DNA of 64,000 bases from Batillaria attramentaria (GCA_018292915.2 JACVVK020000539.1:156501-220500), one strand, 5' to 3'. Positions 45,901-55,645 are shown, counted from the first letter of the stretch. The notes: generated by a model from the sequence alone, not told the origin. Numbers and translations are program-made.

Positions 45901-46655
45901 TTATTGAACTTCCAGTAGCCTGGACCTCTTTTTATTTTATCAAATCGTAAACAGAGAAAAATTCCCCTATGGTCCGACGTAGGTACAGAGAAAAAATTAA
46001 TCTCCGATGCTTTGTCCAAAGCTGCGTCATTTACGAATATGTAGTCCAATCTCCGGGCGACGAAATTGTCATTAGTTTTTCTCGACCAGGTGTACTCCCG
46101 GGTGTCTGGGTTATTTACTCTCCATAGATCAGTGAGTTCGCACTCATTTTTAAAACTATTGAAATCATTTACCACGGCCGAGGGATGTTTCTCTCCACTT
46201 ATTATGTCGAGATCATTGTTCATGACTGCATTAAAATCGCCACATACAATAATGCGCTCATAGTTGCAATTTTGTATTGTTCTTGTTAAGAAGTGAAAAA
46301 AATCTCTATTGTCTTTTTGACTGGGTGCATATACATTAAAAACACAGGTTTCTTCGTTTTCAACTCTCACGTTGATTGCCAAGATCCTGGAATCAGTAAC
46401 ATGAGAGGACCATTCAAACGGAAAGTGCTTTCTTATCAATATTACTTGTCCTTTGCTGTGTGTAGACCCAACAGAATACACTAACTCCCCTCCCCATTCA
46501 TTCTTCCATGCATCTGCTACATTCTGGGTAATATAAGTTTCTTGTAAGCATATTATATCATACTTTTTTTCCTTGAAAAGTCTAAATAGCTTTTTTCGTT
46601 TCACTCTATTTCGTAGTCCACGTACATTCAACGAAATTATTTGAAGGATGTCCAT
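42942..46655 (-). CDS. LINE ORF2: endonuclease-reverse transcriptase, 1237 aa
   Basis: This protein nicks target DNA and copies the element's RNA at the nick. An APE-type endonuclease occupies about residues 5-240, with N10, the QET glutamate E39, VYAP (Y109), GDFN (D140, N142), LDYIF (D204) and SDHR (D228, H229) all present. The reverse transcriptase spans about 465-740, with LDFQKAFD (catalytic D600), SGIRQGCP and YADD (701-704). A Gly/Asn/Asp-rich insert follows near 740-760. The C-terminal part has CPFCPDQVDYIEHFFFEC, a zf-RVT-type zinc-binding segment. Length and order are typical of Tx1/L1-like elements. No frameshift or internal stop is present and all catalytic residues I can check are intact. 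ATG at 46653-46655 is preferred because SLNVRG follows within ten residues. Confidence 0.97.
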   Translation of the reverse strand: MDILQIISLNVRGLRNRVKRKKLFRLFKEKKYDIICLQETYITQNVADAWKNEWGGELVYSVGSTHSKGQVILIRKHFPFEWSSHVTDSRILAINVRVENEETCVFNVYAPSQKDNRDFFHFLTRTIQNCNYERIIVCGDFNAVMNNDLDIISGEKHPSAVVNDFNSFKNECELTDLWRVNNPDTREYTWSRKTNDNFVARRLDYIFVNDAALDKASEINFFSVPTSDHRGIFLCLRFDKIKRGPGYWKFNNSLLREKKFIDKMNLVIDTFLNCEIYETAEQKWEMLKLKIKTESIEYSKNRAIHKKNRYVELSAKLNECETRLAKEPQNALLLQNRENLKFSLDLLEHERLKSAQTRSKVKWIEEGEKNTKYFLNLEKSRANAKLFSSIETENGTFLTDQLDILTEQKRYFETLYRRDTSDAPIENEVDAFIKDCNVPCLSEEEMKNCEGLITVEEASQALKMLKNGSSPGLDGLTTEFLKFFWSKLRNVIVQSFNESFQKGSLSYTQTSAVLTLIHKGKNLPKNKLSNWRPISLTNTDYKILAKCLASRVCKVIDKLVHGDQVGYIKGRNVSTTIRTIDDVIEYCKIKKKTGILLVLDFQKAFDNISKKYMLYAFRKFGFGENFIHWVYTLFNQTRSCIGYNGWLSDDFEIKSGIRQGCPFSCLAFTIGIELLAIRFRQSENVKGLAFDTQRIIKTLLYADDVTMFLRDIQDIQSVLQTLEIFSFFSGLSLNRHKTEAMWLGGGGNDGGGGNDGELGLRWVKQIKILGIYFSSNCCASEIELNWKERMIKIKQIISSWEKRNLGLLAKLCIIKSYLISQFVHVMQAIRIPDGDLKEINTILYRFLWRKKNCNKKAFEKVKRVVINSETEKGGIKMIDMCIMQQSFLCNWMINLSNTNPDTTWTQIPNIWLSNFGVNLACFNNPIEYSRFKGLEFMKSTFWTSVIRSWLTHNTTPRTSTEFNMMCIWNNDRILYQSKPIYFRRWAKKGITYVNDLLLANGMMSLLQIEQLIGPSPSLCLEYIVVSSAVTKFLKENPDYVQMQTEKQMALCLNGEKITSAKNIRKQIVQKRYSPPCVIRFWRYKFNIDINQAHWELAYQTTKETRLRELQWKILHNIYPTNILLYKIGITESKNCPFCPDQVDYIEHFFFECKRVKVLWKHIENIINCKFGHCIVLNSVHVLFGITDKGGISKERCQFLNHVILIGKMCISKYRYGTPTNIISLFENEAHLRHLSMH

Positions 46656-46752
46656 TTAAAGTAAATAAAGTAAATAATTACATCACAAATCAATCGGAAT
46701 GTCCGGGGGACGGGCTTGGGTCGTCAGGAAGTCAAGAGATAATTGGGCAAGA

Positions 46753-47790
46753 TCACTTCACGGAGTCGTCGTCGTCGTAGTCATCGTGATCGTTTGCAAG
46801 AGCGGTAAGTCGGTCAGAGATGCGTCGCTGAGCGTGCAGGGCCTGACGTGAATGCTTGTGACTCTCTGGGCTGCTCTTGTCTGTCGGTCGGCGGCGTTTC
46901 ACGGACTCCGAACGGCTACGCGGCGGGACGATACCGAGCGATGAGGAGATGCTACTCTGTCGCAGCTTCGCACGCGCGGACCCTCGGGCGTCACTGTTTA
47001 GAGCTGTAGTTTCGACAGCCGCATTAGACGTCTCCACCGCCCCTGACCCCTGACCTACACCCTCTACGTCGGGCCTCTCGCTACCTGCTTCTGTCTGCTG
47101 CAGCACTGGCGAAATGATGTCCGTGCGTGTAGCAAACTCACATGCCGGGTCACCTCGCTTGTGTCCACTCTCTCTGCATGCTCGGCACACAACCTTGTTC
47201 GTGCACCCTGATACATGGTGCCCTTCTTCCAAACACTTTGAGCAAACCAATTTGCGCTTTGCTTGCTCTTTGTGGTAAACGGATGCCGAGAAGAAGCTGA
47301 CGGTCATAGTCTTTTCAAGGGGGGTTGTTGGCACTGTTATGAAAACGAACCTTCGTCCTGTTAGAAACCGGGTGAGCTTGTTGTCATTGTCCCTCGCTCT
47401 CTCATGTTTTATTTCGGACCTCAACTCACACCCTATAGCAGAGAGAGAATGTTCAATCTCCGAGTCGGCTACAGAAATGGGCAACCTGTCTATGTACACT
47501 TTTGTGGAGGGTTTTTCTTCTCCGGTGTTGTCTCGGAGTGTGTAAGGGTTATTTTCACATACCTGCAGAGTTACGTTCCGTAACCGTATGCCTTTGATTA
47601 GAAGCTCGTTCCTTGCCTCACGGGTGGTAGGGTAGATTCTCCACAAACCTCTAATCTCTTGTGCGCCGACGACGGTGCCCACACCGGCGGTACGCTCTGC
47701 GGCTAGACACATTTCCAAGACTGTAGGACGCTGCTCCATCGCATCTGGAATATCTCGCCTTTTCAGGAAAACAGGCAGTGCTGTAGACAT
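46753..47790 (-). CDS. LINE ORF1: nucleic-acid-binding protein with two zinc knuckles, 345 aa
   Basis: It is the RNA-binding partner of the element and coats the transcript. Two knuckles lie at residues 183-217: C183-X2-C186-X4-H191-X4-C196 (CCHC) and C202-X2-C205-X4-H210-X6-C217. Upstream, residues about 35-170 probably form RRM-like folds (KVYIDRLP, RRFVFITVP). The tail from 220 is acidic/Ser-rich and ends DDYDDDDSVK. An ORF1 with zinc knuckles rather than a long coiled coil fits Tx1-type LINEs and differs from the orphan ORF1 at 60183-61364. The frame is intact from ATG at 47788-47790. Confidence 0.9.
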   Translation of the reverse strand: MSTALPVFLKRRDIPDAMEQRPTVLEMCLAAERTAGVGTVVGAQEIRGLWRIYPTTREARNELLIKGIRLRNVTLQVCENNPYTLRDNTGEEKPSTKVYIDRLPISVADSEIEHSLSAIGCELRSEIKHERARDNDNKLTRFLTGRRFVFITVPTTPLEKTMTVSFFSASVYHKEQAKRKLVCSKCLEEGHHVSGCTNKVVCRACRESGHKRGDPACEFATRTDIISPVLQQTEAGSERPDVEGVGQGSGAVETSNAAVETTALNSDARGSARAKLRQSSISSSLGIVPPRSRSESVKRRRPTDKSSPESHKHSRQALHAQRRISDRLTALANDHDDYDDDDSVK

Positions 47791-48019
47791 CTTGCTTTAC
47801 TGGTAATGTCCAAGGTAAAACGAAACAAGAAAAACAGTACAAACCGACCGGCGAAAGAAAACGTAGCCGGGCTCAGTATCGGTGCGTGAATACTGCAAAC
47901 TCAGCGGTCAACACAGCTCAGCACTGACCCGCTTGCTGCAGTCAGAGAGCGCAAAAAACGTGACCGCTCGCCACGAAGTGCGCTCACCGAATCGAAATGT
48001 GATTGTTAACATGAACACT

Positions 48020-48190
48020 TGATATCGTGCGTGCGTTTGTACACAAAGGCGAGACAGACACCGTAAACGGGTCTGTACGTAAATTCGACTCGACCTGGTA
48101 AGGAAACAATCCCACCAAATTCCTGCCTAGCGAGGATTCGAACCAGGTAACTCAGGAGTCAAATGCCTCCACAACTAGACCAACTGCCCT
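48020..48190 (-). mobile_element. SINE family 3, second copy
   Basis: The minus-strand A-box-like TTGGTCTAGTTGTGGAGGC and B-box CTGGTTCGAATCC are followed by a body shared with 17385-17565 (AATTTGGTGGGATTGTTTCC-like, CGTACAGACC). It falls within the part of the duplication missing from copy 2. Confidence 0.7.
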
Positions 48191-48266
48191 GTTCTGTTTT
48201 CATCGACAAAATGCTCTCTGGCAGGGTTGACCGTGGTCATTATATGGTTTCTTGTTTCTGTTGCAG

Positions 48267-48290
48267 CGAAGAACAGCCGCCAACGTGAAG
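48267..48290 (+). CDS. Possible gene 2 micro-exon (24 bp)
   Basis: TTGTTTCTGTTGCAG precedes 24 bp ending GAAG|GTAACT, phase 1 to phase 1, encoding AKNSRQRE with the flanking bases. Splice sites are good but the exon is very short. It is absent from duplication copy 2 because of the 1.48-kb difference. Confidence 0.3.
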
Positions 48291-48299
48291 GTAACTGTT

Positions 48300-48600
48300 C
48301 ATTGCATTTTTTTTTCTTTTTTTCACATTTTGCACATATATATGTATACAAGATTAGACATAACATAAGCACATAATCAACCAACGGGAAAAAACAAACC
48401 AAAAACACATACCAATAAAGCAGAAAAAACACCACCACCCCCACCAACAACAAAAGAAAAAGAAAAGAAAAGAAGAAAAAAAAAAAAAACCACAGAACAA
48501 AAAACAAGAATGAAACAAAAAACAAACAAGAAACAACAACGACACCCCCCCTCCCCCCCCCCCCCCCGGCGAACAGACATTTGTCCCGAGCGCTTACAAA
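48300..48600. repeat. A-rich and C-rich low-complexity sequence
   Basis: CAAAA/AAAGA runs and poly-C at about 48545-48568. Translated frames are composition artefacts. Confidence 0.8.
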
Positions 48601-48609
48601 TATCTAGCC

Positions 48610-50095
48610 ATGAAGATCTAGTAAGTTACAGATGTATATTTGTAATTCATACATGAGTTTACATTATTAACTTTTCATATGGCAACCAATCGTGATCGAA
48701 TTTCACAAGCTTTCCACAGATTCCATATCTGTACCTTTCTGTTATATATCTCTGTCTCACAGATCTGATGAATACATTAATGTCTGGCAGTGACTCCCAC
48801 TGACCCAGACAAATTAACATCAACAATAGCAGACTCTCTAGAGGCATACAGATGTTCATAGAATTCCTGAGTTTCTTTCAATATCTCACTGTGATCACAT
48901 GTAATGCTGTCCTGTTCAGTCTCCAGTATATTCATGGATTTTTCAACAAAGTTTCTCTTTTCTAGGCTACAATAATATCTAGTGGTCTTCTCTCCATCCT
49001 GAATCCATTTTACTCGTGATCTTATTATCAAACCATCAATGTTCTTTTTCCCGATTTCAATTAGCTCTGTTTTCGTGCTTTCTAAAGTTGCTACATTACC
49101 ATCAGTCAAATTCAGCTCTAATATGGATATTTCTCTTTTTAATGCTTCCTCTTTCCTTGTTTCTTCCTTCTTTTTATGGCTGGCATAGGAGATAGTATGA
49201 CCTCTAACCTCCAACAAAACCATTTCAATAAATAGTTGATCATTTATAACAAACTGGAGATCCTTATTATCAATCCTGGCAATATTGTTGGTATCATATA
49301 CCAGGGCACCATATTGTTTCTTTAAATCTGATAAAACCTTTTTCACCATGACAGCATACTCAGTATCTCTCAGAAGAGAGTTATTAAATTTCCAATGAGT
49401 GCTAGTCCGTTTCCATTTACTGATACCAAACTGAACTGAAACCAACGCATGGTCTGACCGATAACCAGGTTCAATTTTGGCACTATTTAATTCTAACAAT
49501 AAAGCTTCAGAAACAAGGAAATAATCCAGACGCCCTTGCTGAGTAGAATTGAATCTTCGCCATGTACACTGCCTTCTTGCAGGATTCACCTCTCTCCAAA
49601 CATCCACTAAGTTGTAAGAAAGCATCATTTCCTGTACTGCCTTCATAGCACGGGGACGGTTAATATTCTTGTACCGATGTGTGTCTTTAGAGACATCAAG
49701 AACAACATTCCAGTCTCCACCAGTGATAAATACATTCATTATCAAGTAAATCTATTTCATCCATGAGCTGTTCAAAGAATTCAGGTATATCAGCATTACT
49801 AGGGCCATAGATGTTTGCCAGTGTAAGACGTTTCCCAGCAATTTCGGTGTCAGCAACTATACAAGCTCCACCTGCTCCTTTAGTAACATTATGCAGTTTG
49901 TATGCAACATTATTGTTAAATAAGATGGCAACACCTTTGCTATTTGTATTTTCCCCATTTACAATACAGTCAAATCCCCACATTGCTCTGACAAGGTGTT
50001 CATCATCTGATTTTAAATGTGTTTCTTGTTACAAATAAACACTGGCATTTTGTTTTCTCAAAAAGTCAAATACATCCTTCCGTTTTTAAGTTGTT
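48610..50095 (-). pseudogene. Broken LINE ORF2 fragment (endonuclease and start of RT linker)
   Basis: From right to left it encodes an APE-type endonuclease of a different L1-like lineage from the intact LINE: QETH, GVAILF, NIYGP, GGDWN, GRLDYFLVS and YRSDHALV are all recognisable. It carries a stop codon in the first strand (TTG TAA before CAAGAAACA, about 50029), a frameshift near 49740 between the GPSNAD and GGDWN parts, and truncation after about residue 320. The segment 48610-48780 may be a C-terminal remnant joined by internal deletion. It cannot make a functional protein. A second copy of the 49502-50090 part lies at 54217-54810. Confidence 0.85.
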
Positions 50096-50292
50096 TCTCT
50101 ATAGAGAAACAACTTCGTGGGATGAGGCAGATTTCGCTGCGCGCAGCAGCAAGTTTCAGTAGTACAAAACAAGGCTGTGACGTTTCTCCAGACAATACAT
50201 ACTTTCGCGCACACTGTGACGTAACGAAATCTGCGTCATAGACACTTGACGTGCACACTATGCTGCTGCGTTCTGTTTGGCGGGAGTTGTGA

Positions 50293-50345
<53 letters not shown>

Positions 50346-50636
50346 ACGGATGTAATGATGGCTATCTCCTTAACCACCTCGTTGGAGGCCTTTTAACTTT
50401 GAGATAAAATTGGAATTCACCTTCTCCAGACCTACCTGTCACGATTTTTATCCTGCCGCATTTTCAGAAGAGTTATCGCCGATTTTAAAAAATCGGTCAT
50501 GTTACGAATTTTTTCGAAAAAGTCGTTAAAATTCCTTCATTTTCTAGACCTTGGAAGTTCACCCAATTACACTGACTGTATTCATGCTACAGCTCTGTAG
50601 CTCTGACTGGTTTTGTGTAAAAAAAAAATATTTCTC
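50087..50636 (+). repeat. Repeat A, copy 2 (5' part, truncated)
   Basis: It begins with a perfect 28-nt palindrome (AAGTTGTTTCTCTA and its complement) followed by (GT)n at 50298-50343 and TTTTTTCGAAAAAGTCG. It ends abruptly at 50636, where the LTR element begins. Confidence 0.85.
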
Positions 50637-52264
50637 CACTCTGGATCTGGGTTTTCTGCATCCCTGGCGCCTTTCACGTTGCCGATGATCCAGTCGTAGA
50701 CAGGAGTCTTCACACAAAGTGCCTTCACTCCTCCCGTCAGGTATGGAGTGCTAACGCTGACCTTGGCGAGGGGTATAATCCTCACAGTCCCATCTGCCAG
50801 GATGAGGGTTGTCCACTCTTGTAGCTTCTGGTCCTCAGCTACCAGGTCCTCTCTCACGATGACACTGCTGCAGCCGGTATCCCTCAGCACTTTCACTGGA
50901 CTGTCGCCGACGAGTCCCGCTACGACAGGCATGTTGGTCACTTCCGTCTCAGGTACTGCGATGTTGGAAACAGGCAGGAACGTCTCCCCGTCACTGAGTG
51001 GGATATGTCCGCTCTTCTTGAAGAACTCGATCTGTTCTGGCGTAGCCCTCTTTTCTTCACGCGTACATTCCACCGGTGACGTCATATCACAGGCTAGGAC
51101 AGCAGCGGCTCTGTGTTGTTGTCCGGAGGCTCCACCCCTTTCAGTTGAGGCGTTGTTTGGTCCGCTTCTCTTGTTGACGCCGGATGACTGACACTTTGCC
51201 GCCTTGTGCCCTTTTGCTCCACATCGGTAACAGGTCAGGTTCTCCACTGGTTTTGGTCTCGGGGTGTCTTGGTTGTCTTGACTACTCCCTGTAGGTGCTG
51301 ATGTTCGCTGTGGCCTACTGTATCCAAACTTCAGGTTATGGGCGTCCAGGTAACGCTGGGCTGACTCGGTCAGGGCCTTCAAGGACAAGGACTTTTGTTC
51401 TCGCAGATGTGCTGCCACCTCTTTGGAACACGCGTTGAGCATCTGTTCTTTGATGATTAGATCCCGTAAATCAGCGTACTCTTCGTGGAGGCCGGCTAGC
51501 TGTATCCACTTCTGGAGGTATGAGGTCAGTCTCTCGACGAAGAGGTTTGGCGTTTCTCCGTCTTCTGGTTTGCAGTTGCGAAACCGTCTTCTGTATCCTT
51601 CTTCGGTGAAGTCGTAGTGCTTCAGCAACTCCCCCTTCAACTTGTTGTAGTTTTCTGCATCCTCTCTTGGTAATCTGGCGTAGAAATCCAAGGCTTTGCC
51701 GGTTAGGAGAGCACTGAGTTTTACTGCCCACGTTTCTTGTCCCCAGTTGTTGCTGGCCGCAAAACGTTCGAACCTCTCCAGGTAGGCGTCCATTTTGTCC
51801 GAATGTTCGTTGAAGGCTGGTAAGTTCGGTGCCCTAGCGACCTGATCGTTGTTGTTGGTGGCGTTCGATTCAGTTGTCCCCCTCATTCGCAGTTCTAGTT
51901 TTATCTTCTCCAATTCATGCCCTCGGGTCGCTGTTCCTCTGCTTCACGTCGTTCGTGCTCTCCTTCTCGTTCTCTCCTTCTCCCGTGCTGCTTCTATCTC
52001 CTGTCTCTCCTCCCGTGCTGCTTCTATCTCCGCTTTCCGGAGCTCATGTTCCCGTCTCTCCTTCTCCAGTGCTGCTTCCTTCTCCGCTCTTTGTCGTTCT
52101 ATCTCAGCTTTCTGGAGTTCACGCTCCCGAGCTCTCTCTTTTCTCTCCTCCGCTTTCTCTTCTCTCTCCCGTCTCTCCTTCTCTGCAAACTCCAAGAGCT
52201 TGTCCCCGCTCAGTCCGCAACTCTTCCCCAGCTCGATGAAGGCTTCGAACTCCGACGCAGCCAT
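50637..52264 (-). pseudogene. LTR-retrotransposon gag-protease, truncated and frameshifted
   Basis: ATG at 52262-52264 starts MAASEFEAFIELGKSCGL and a long Glu/Arg-rich coiled coil. A one-base-type frameshift near 51930 separates this from the rest of gag: PNLPAFNEHSDKMDAYLERF, LTGKALDFYARLP, a capsid-like helical domain, then the zinc knuckle CYRCGAKGHKAAKC (CX2CX4HX4C). A retropepsin follows with VLRDTGCSSVIV (DTG catalytic triad). Coding similarity stops at about 50641; the 20 or so residues beyond belong to the neighbouring repeat. Reverse transcriptase, RNase H, integrase and the 3' LTR are missing. The arrangement suggests a Ty3/gypsy-type element. It cannot be functional. Confidence 0.85.
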
Positions 52265-52390
52265 CTCTGTCGTCCTCTTCGCCTTTATCTGATGTCGCTG
52301 CTGGTCGTTGCGTTTGTCTGCGCGTCCGCTTGCCGCTTTCCCGCTGGTAGTAAACTCCGGCTACCCCTTCTACTGGTAAGACTTGCTGCG

Positions 52391-52408
52391 GTCCCGTCGG
52401 AGGTGCCA
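52391..52408 (-). promoter_or_regulatory. Candidate primer-binding site of the LTR element
   Basis: On the minus strand, TGGCACCTCCGACGGGAC begins three bases after the LTR end. TGG at that position would pair with the CCA end of a tRNA. I cannot say which tRNA. Confidence 0.6.
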
Positions 52409-52411
52409 AAA

Positions 52412-53030
52412 TGTTACGAGTGGAGATGTGTTGAAGAGCCCGTCGTCTTATCGATGGAGTACGATGACATACACAGGCGAACACTTCCTCACGTAGCGAG
52501 TTCTTTTGGACCGCACGTTGTCTCTCACTCACAGAAAACACGTGAGCGCGTAGAAAAGTTATAACCGTGTGGAGTTTATTACAGCACTTCTCTGGTGTTG
52601 CACTGCGCTTTCAAGCTTCGCAAATACAAGCTTCCACCTTATTACTATTTTAAAACTAAAGAAGAATCCAGAATAATCAAGTACCTGCCCGCCGAAACTA
52701 GGCGCGTTATATAACACCTTCTAATCGTGAACAGGTCAGGGCAAAAACGAATTGCACGAGAATTTCGAGCGACTCAGCCCTTGGCCCTAAGTGCATACCG
52801 TCGCCCGAGGCAAACTCGGCTACAGTCAAAACAAGGTCACCACTTCTCGAATACTCGTGATAACAAAAGAAACTTCTGGATCACGGGAAACACATTTCCA
52901 GTACTAAACCAGTATATAAACTAAACATAGCGACTTTGCTGTCTCACTAAAGTACAAAAAAACATTACAGCTATTATCCTACAGCACGCAAACAAAATAC
53001 AAACAAAAAGGCACAGCCACGCTCGTAACA
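52412..53030 (-). mobile_element. 5' long terminal repeat (619 bp)
   Basis: It starts TGTTACGAG (53030 leftward) and ends CTCGTAACA (52412), a perfect 9-bp inverted end with the canonical TG...CA. It is placed directly upstream of the primer-binding site and gag on the minus strand. Only one LTR is present, so the 3' half of the element was lost by deletion rather than by LTR-LTR recombination. Confidence 0.8.
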
Positions 53031-53258
53031 CACATTTAAGACGTTCCTTTCATATAATCTTGCATTTGTATGAGACAAACCAAATGAAAAACAACAACAA
53101 CAACAACCCCAAAATATGAAATATGTTCACTAGAAATAGAATAATATATCAATCCGGCCTGGTCTTTCTGTCTGGTGTCAGCGCACTAGGCAAGAGAATG
53201 CGTTGTTCCGAGTTATGTGTATACTACGAGTTTCATGCTCTGCTTTCGACTGTGACAG

Positions 53259-53333
53259 GTTGGCGTGAGAGGGAGCTCCCGTCGGTCGTAGGAGGAGAGA
53301 ACTGGATGGAGGAGAGCGAAGACTTTGTGCATG
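53259..53333 (+). CDS. Possible gene 2 exon, paralogue of 41806-41880
   Basis: The 75-bp exon runs from the acceptor GACTGTGACAG to the donor CATG|GTAAGT, phase 1 to phase 1. It encodes a 25-residue module with LPSVVGGENW and EDFVH. It could add a second repeat of the module to the protein or be a mutually exclusive alternative. Expression evidence is needed. Confidence 0.4.
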
Positions 53334-54216
53334 GTAAGTATTTGCTGCTTGAACTCTTTGTTATTGCATGATGATCCATGGTGCAGAACAAAACGAACAA
53401 AAATAAATACTGACCTCTTTCAAAACAATTCAGATATAGAGGGAGTGACGTTTGTTACATTCATTTGAAATCTCCATGCTATTAACTTGATACAGTGACA
53501 TGTAAAGTAAACTAGAAAAACAAGGTTTTGAAACTGTATGCAAGAAAATAGCCAAAAGGCCATAATGTTTTGCTCGGTAAATCACAGCACGCCAAAGAAG
53601 GGTACAGCGAGTGAAACTTGCATATTTTACTCATTCACGTAATGCACAACTCACAAGTTCCACTTTGCGACATTAGAGGAATTAGAAAGTATTTTTTTTG
53701 TCATACGCATTAAGAGTTTAAAGAGAATCAGTTATATCAACATGATGGGCCTACGTTTCAGTTTTTCTTTGGTTTTCCTCGGGTCATGAGTTCGATTCCT
53801 GCCTGAGGCCACATATTTCTGCTGGCCTTTTTTGCTTTCCCCTGTCTTTGATATCACCCACACGTGGTGGAAAAGGACTTGAAATTCTCAAACAACCACC
53901 CACCCAACTTCCGCGGTTTTCGCTTCTAGTGTTTTTTCCCGGAACTTTTTTTTCCCTTGTTGTCAGCTTTGTTAAACCTTATTGTGGACGGTTCTGCGTG
54001 GTCATTATACTGTTGATGTTTGTCTCCTCTTTGGAGCATTCAGGAGAAATGTTTTGACAAGTAGTTTTGTTTTCTTTTCCTTCTTTCGTTGCCTTCGTCC
54101 TTTTTATTTCAAAGATTCTGTTGACATCTTTGACATCAGAATCTTTGTAGCAGCTGGTTATCTGTTTTCCATGCTGCGGCCCATCCCGTTTGAAATGTGA
54201 TTGTTAACATGAACAC

Positions 54217-54810
54217 TTGATATAAAGCTTCAGAAACAAGGAAATAATCCAGACGCCCTTGCTGAGTAGAATTGAATCTTCGCCATGTACACTGCCTTCT
54301 TGCAGGATTCACCTCTCTCCAAACATCCACTAAGTTGTAAGAAAGCATCATTTCCTGTACTGCCTTCATAGCACGGGGACGGTCAATATTCTTGTACCGA
54401 TGTGTGTCTTTAGAGACATCAAGAACAACATTCCAGTCTCCACCAGTGATAAATACATTCATTATCAAGTAAATCTATTTCATCCATGAGCTGTTCAAAG
54501 AATTCAGGTTTATCAGCATTACTAGGGCCATAGATGTTTGCCAGTGTTAGACGTTTCCCAGCAATTTCGGTGTCAGCAACTATACAAGCTCCACCTGCTC
54601 CTTTAGTAACATTATGCAGTTTGTATGCAACATTATTGTTAAATAAGATGGCAACACCTTTGCTATTTGTATTTTCCCCATTTACAATACAGTCAAATCC
54701 CCACATTGCTCTGACAAGGTGTTCATCATCTGATTTTAAATGTGTTTCTTGTTACAAATAAACACTGGCATTTTGTTTTCTCAAAAAGTCAAATACATCC
54801 TTCCGTTTTT
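54217..54810 (-). pseudogene. Second copy of the broken LINE endonuclease fragment
   Basis: It is nearly identical to 49502-50095, including the same stop codon and the same frameshift between GPSNAD and GGDWN. The lesions therefore predate the duplication. Single-base differences (IPEFF versus KPEFF) arose afterwards. Confidence 0.9.
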
Positions 54811-55002
54811 AAGTTGTTTCTCTATCGTGGGATGAGGCAGATTTCGATGCGCGCAGCAGCAAGTTTCAGTAGTACAAAACAAGGCTGTGACGTTTCTCCA
54901 GACAATACATACTTTCGCGCACACTGTGACGTAACGAAATCTGCGTCATAGACACTTGACGTGCACACTATGCTACTGCGTTCTGTTTGGCGGGAGTTGT
55001 GA

Positions 55003-55039
<37 letters not shown>

Positions 55040-55395
55040 ACGGATGTAATGATGGCTATCTCCTTAACCACCTCGTTGGAGGCCTTTTAACTTTGAGATA
55101 AAATTGGAATTCACCTTCTTCAGACCTACCTGTCACGATTTTTATCCTGCCGCATTTTCAGACGAGTTATCGCCGATTTTAAAAAATCGGTCATGTTACG
55201 AATTTTTTCGAAAAAGTCGTTAAAATTCCTTCATTTTCTAGACCTTGGAAGTTCACCCAATTACACTGACTGTATTCGTGCTACAGCTCTGTAGCTCTGA
55301 CTGGTTTTGTGTAAAAAAAAATATTTCCGAGCTAGGGGTGGTTTGCACATAAGATCAAATATCTATGAAAAGAATACTGCAAATTATCATCCCGG
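54806..55395 (+). repeat. Repeat A, copy 3 (truncated; palindrome collapsed)
   Basis: It is the same as copy 2, except that the palindrome reads AAGTTGTTTCTCTATCGTGG: one arm is missing precisely. A (GT)n run lies at 55008-55038. It ends at about 55395 against copy 4. Confidence 0.85.
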
Positions 55396-55401
55396 CGTTT
55401 T

Positions 55402-55608
55402 TTAAGTTGTTTCTCTATAGAGAAACAACTTTATAAGACGGGACAGCTTTTGCTACGGGCAGCAGCAAGTTTCAGTGATACAAAACAAGACTGTGACGTT
55501 TCTCCACACAATACTTACTTTCACGCACACAGTGACGTAACGAAATCTGCGTCATAGACACCTTACGTGCACACTATGCTGCTGCGTTCTTTTTGGCGGG
55601 AGTTGTGA

Positions 55609-55645
<37 letters not shown>

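Larger units (their letters stand above)
42735..48005 (-). mobile_element. Full-length Tx1/L1-like LINE with intact ORF1 and ORF2
   Basis: The element body is 42747-47993, bracketed by GAAATGTGATTG at 42735-42746 and 47994-48005. Read on the minus strand it has a 203-bp 5' UTR, ORF1 (46753-47790), a 97-bp gap, ORF2 (42942-46655), a short 3' UTR with AATAAATAAATAA-type poly(A) signals (42829-42846) and a long poly(A) tail (poly-T at 42747-42795). The pre-integration site is preserved at about 54192-54203. Two intact ORFs, a poly(A) tail and matched target duplications make this a recent insertion. Confidence 0.93.
41588..50636 (+). repeat. Segmental duplication, copy 1 (interrupted by a LINE)
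   Basis: It aligns with 53031-55330. Shared markers are CACATTTAAGACGTT, TGTTGTTCCGAGTTATGTGT, ATGTTTGTCTCCTCTTTGG and the LINE fragment at 49502-50090. Copy 1 contains the 5.2-kb LINE (42747-47993), absent from copy 2. It also contains 48025-49501, absent from copy 2, where CTTGATAT joins AAAGCTTCAGAAAC directly. Confidence 0.9.
53031..55330 (+). repeat. Segmental duplication, copy 2, with LINE-empty site
   Basis: It aligns to 41588-42746, then 47994-48024, then 49502-50634 of copy 1. It lacks the LINE (uninterrupted TTGAAATGTGATTGTTAACA at 54190-54209) and the 48025-49501 segment. Confidence 0.9.
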
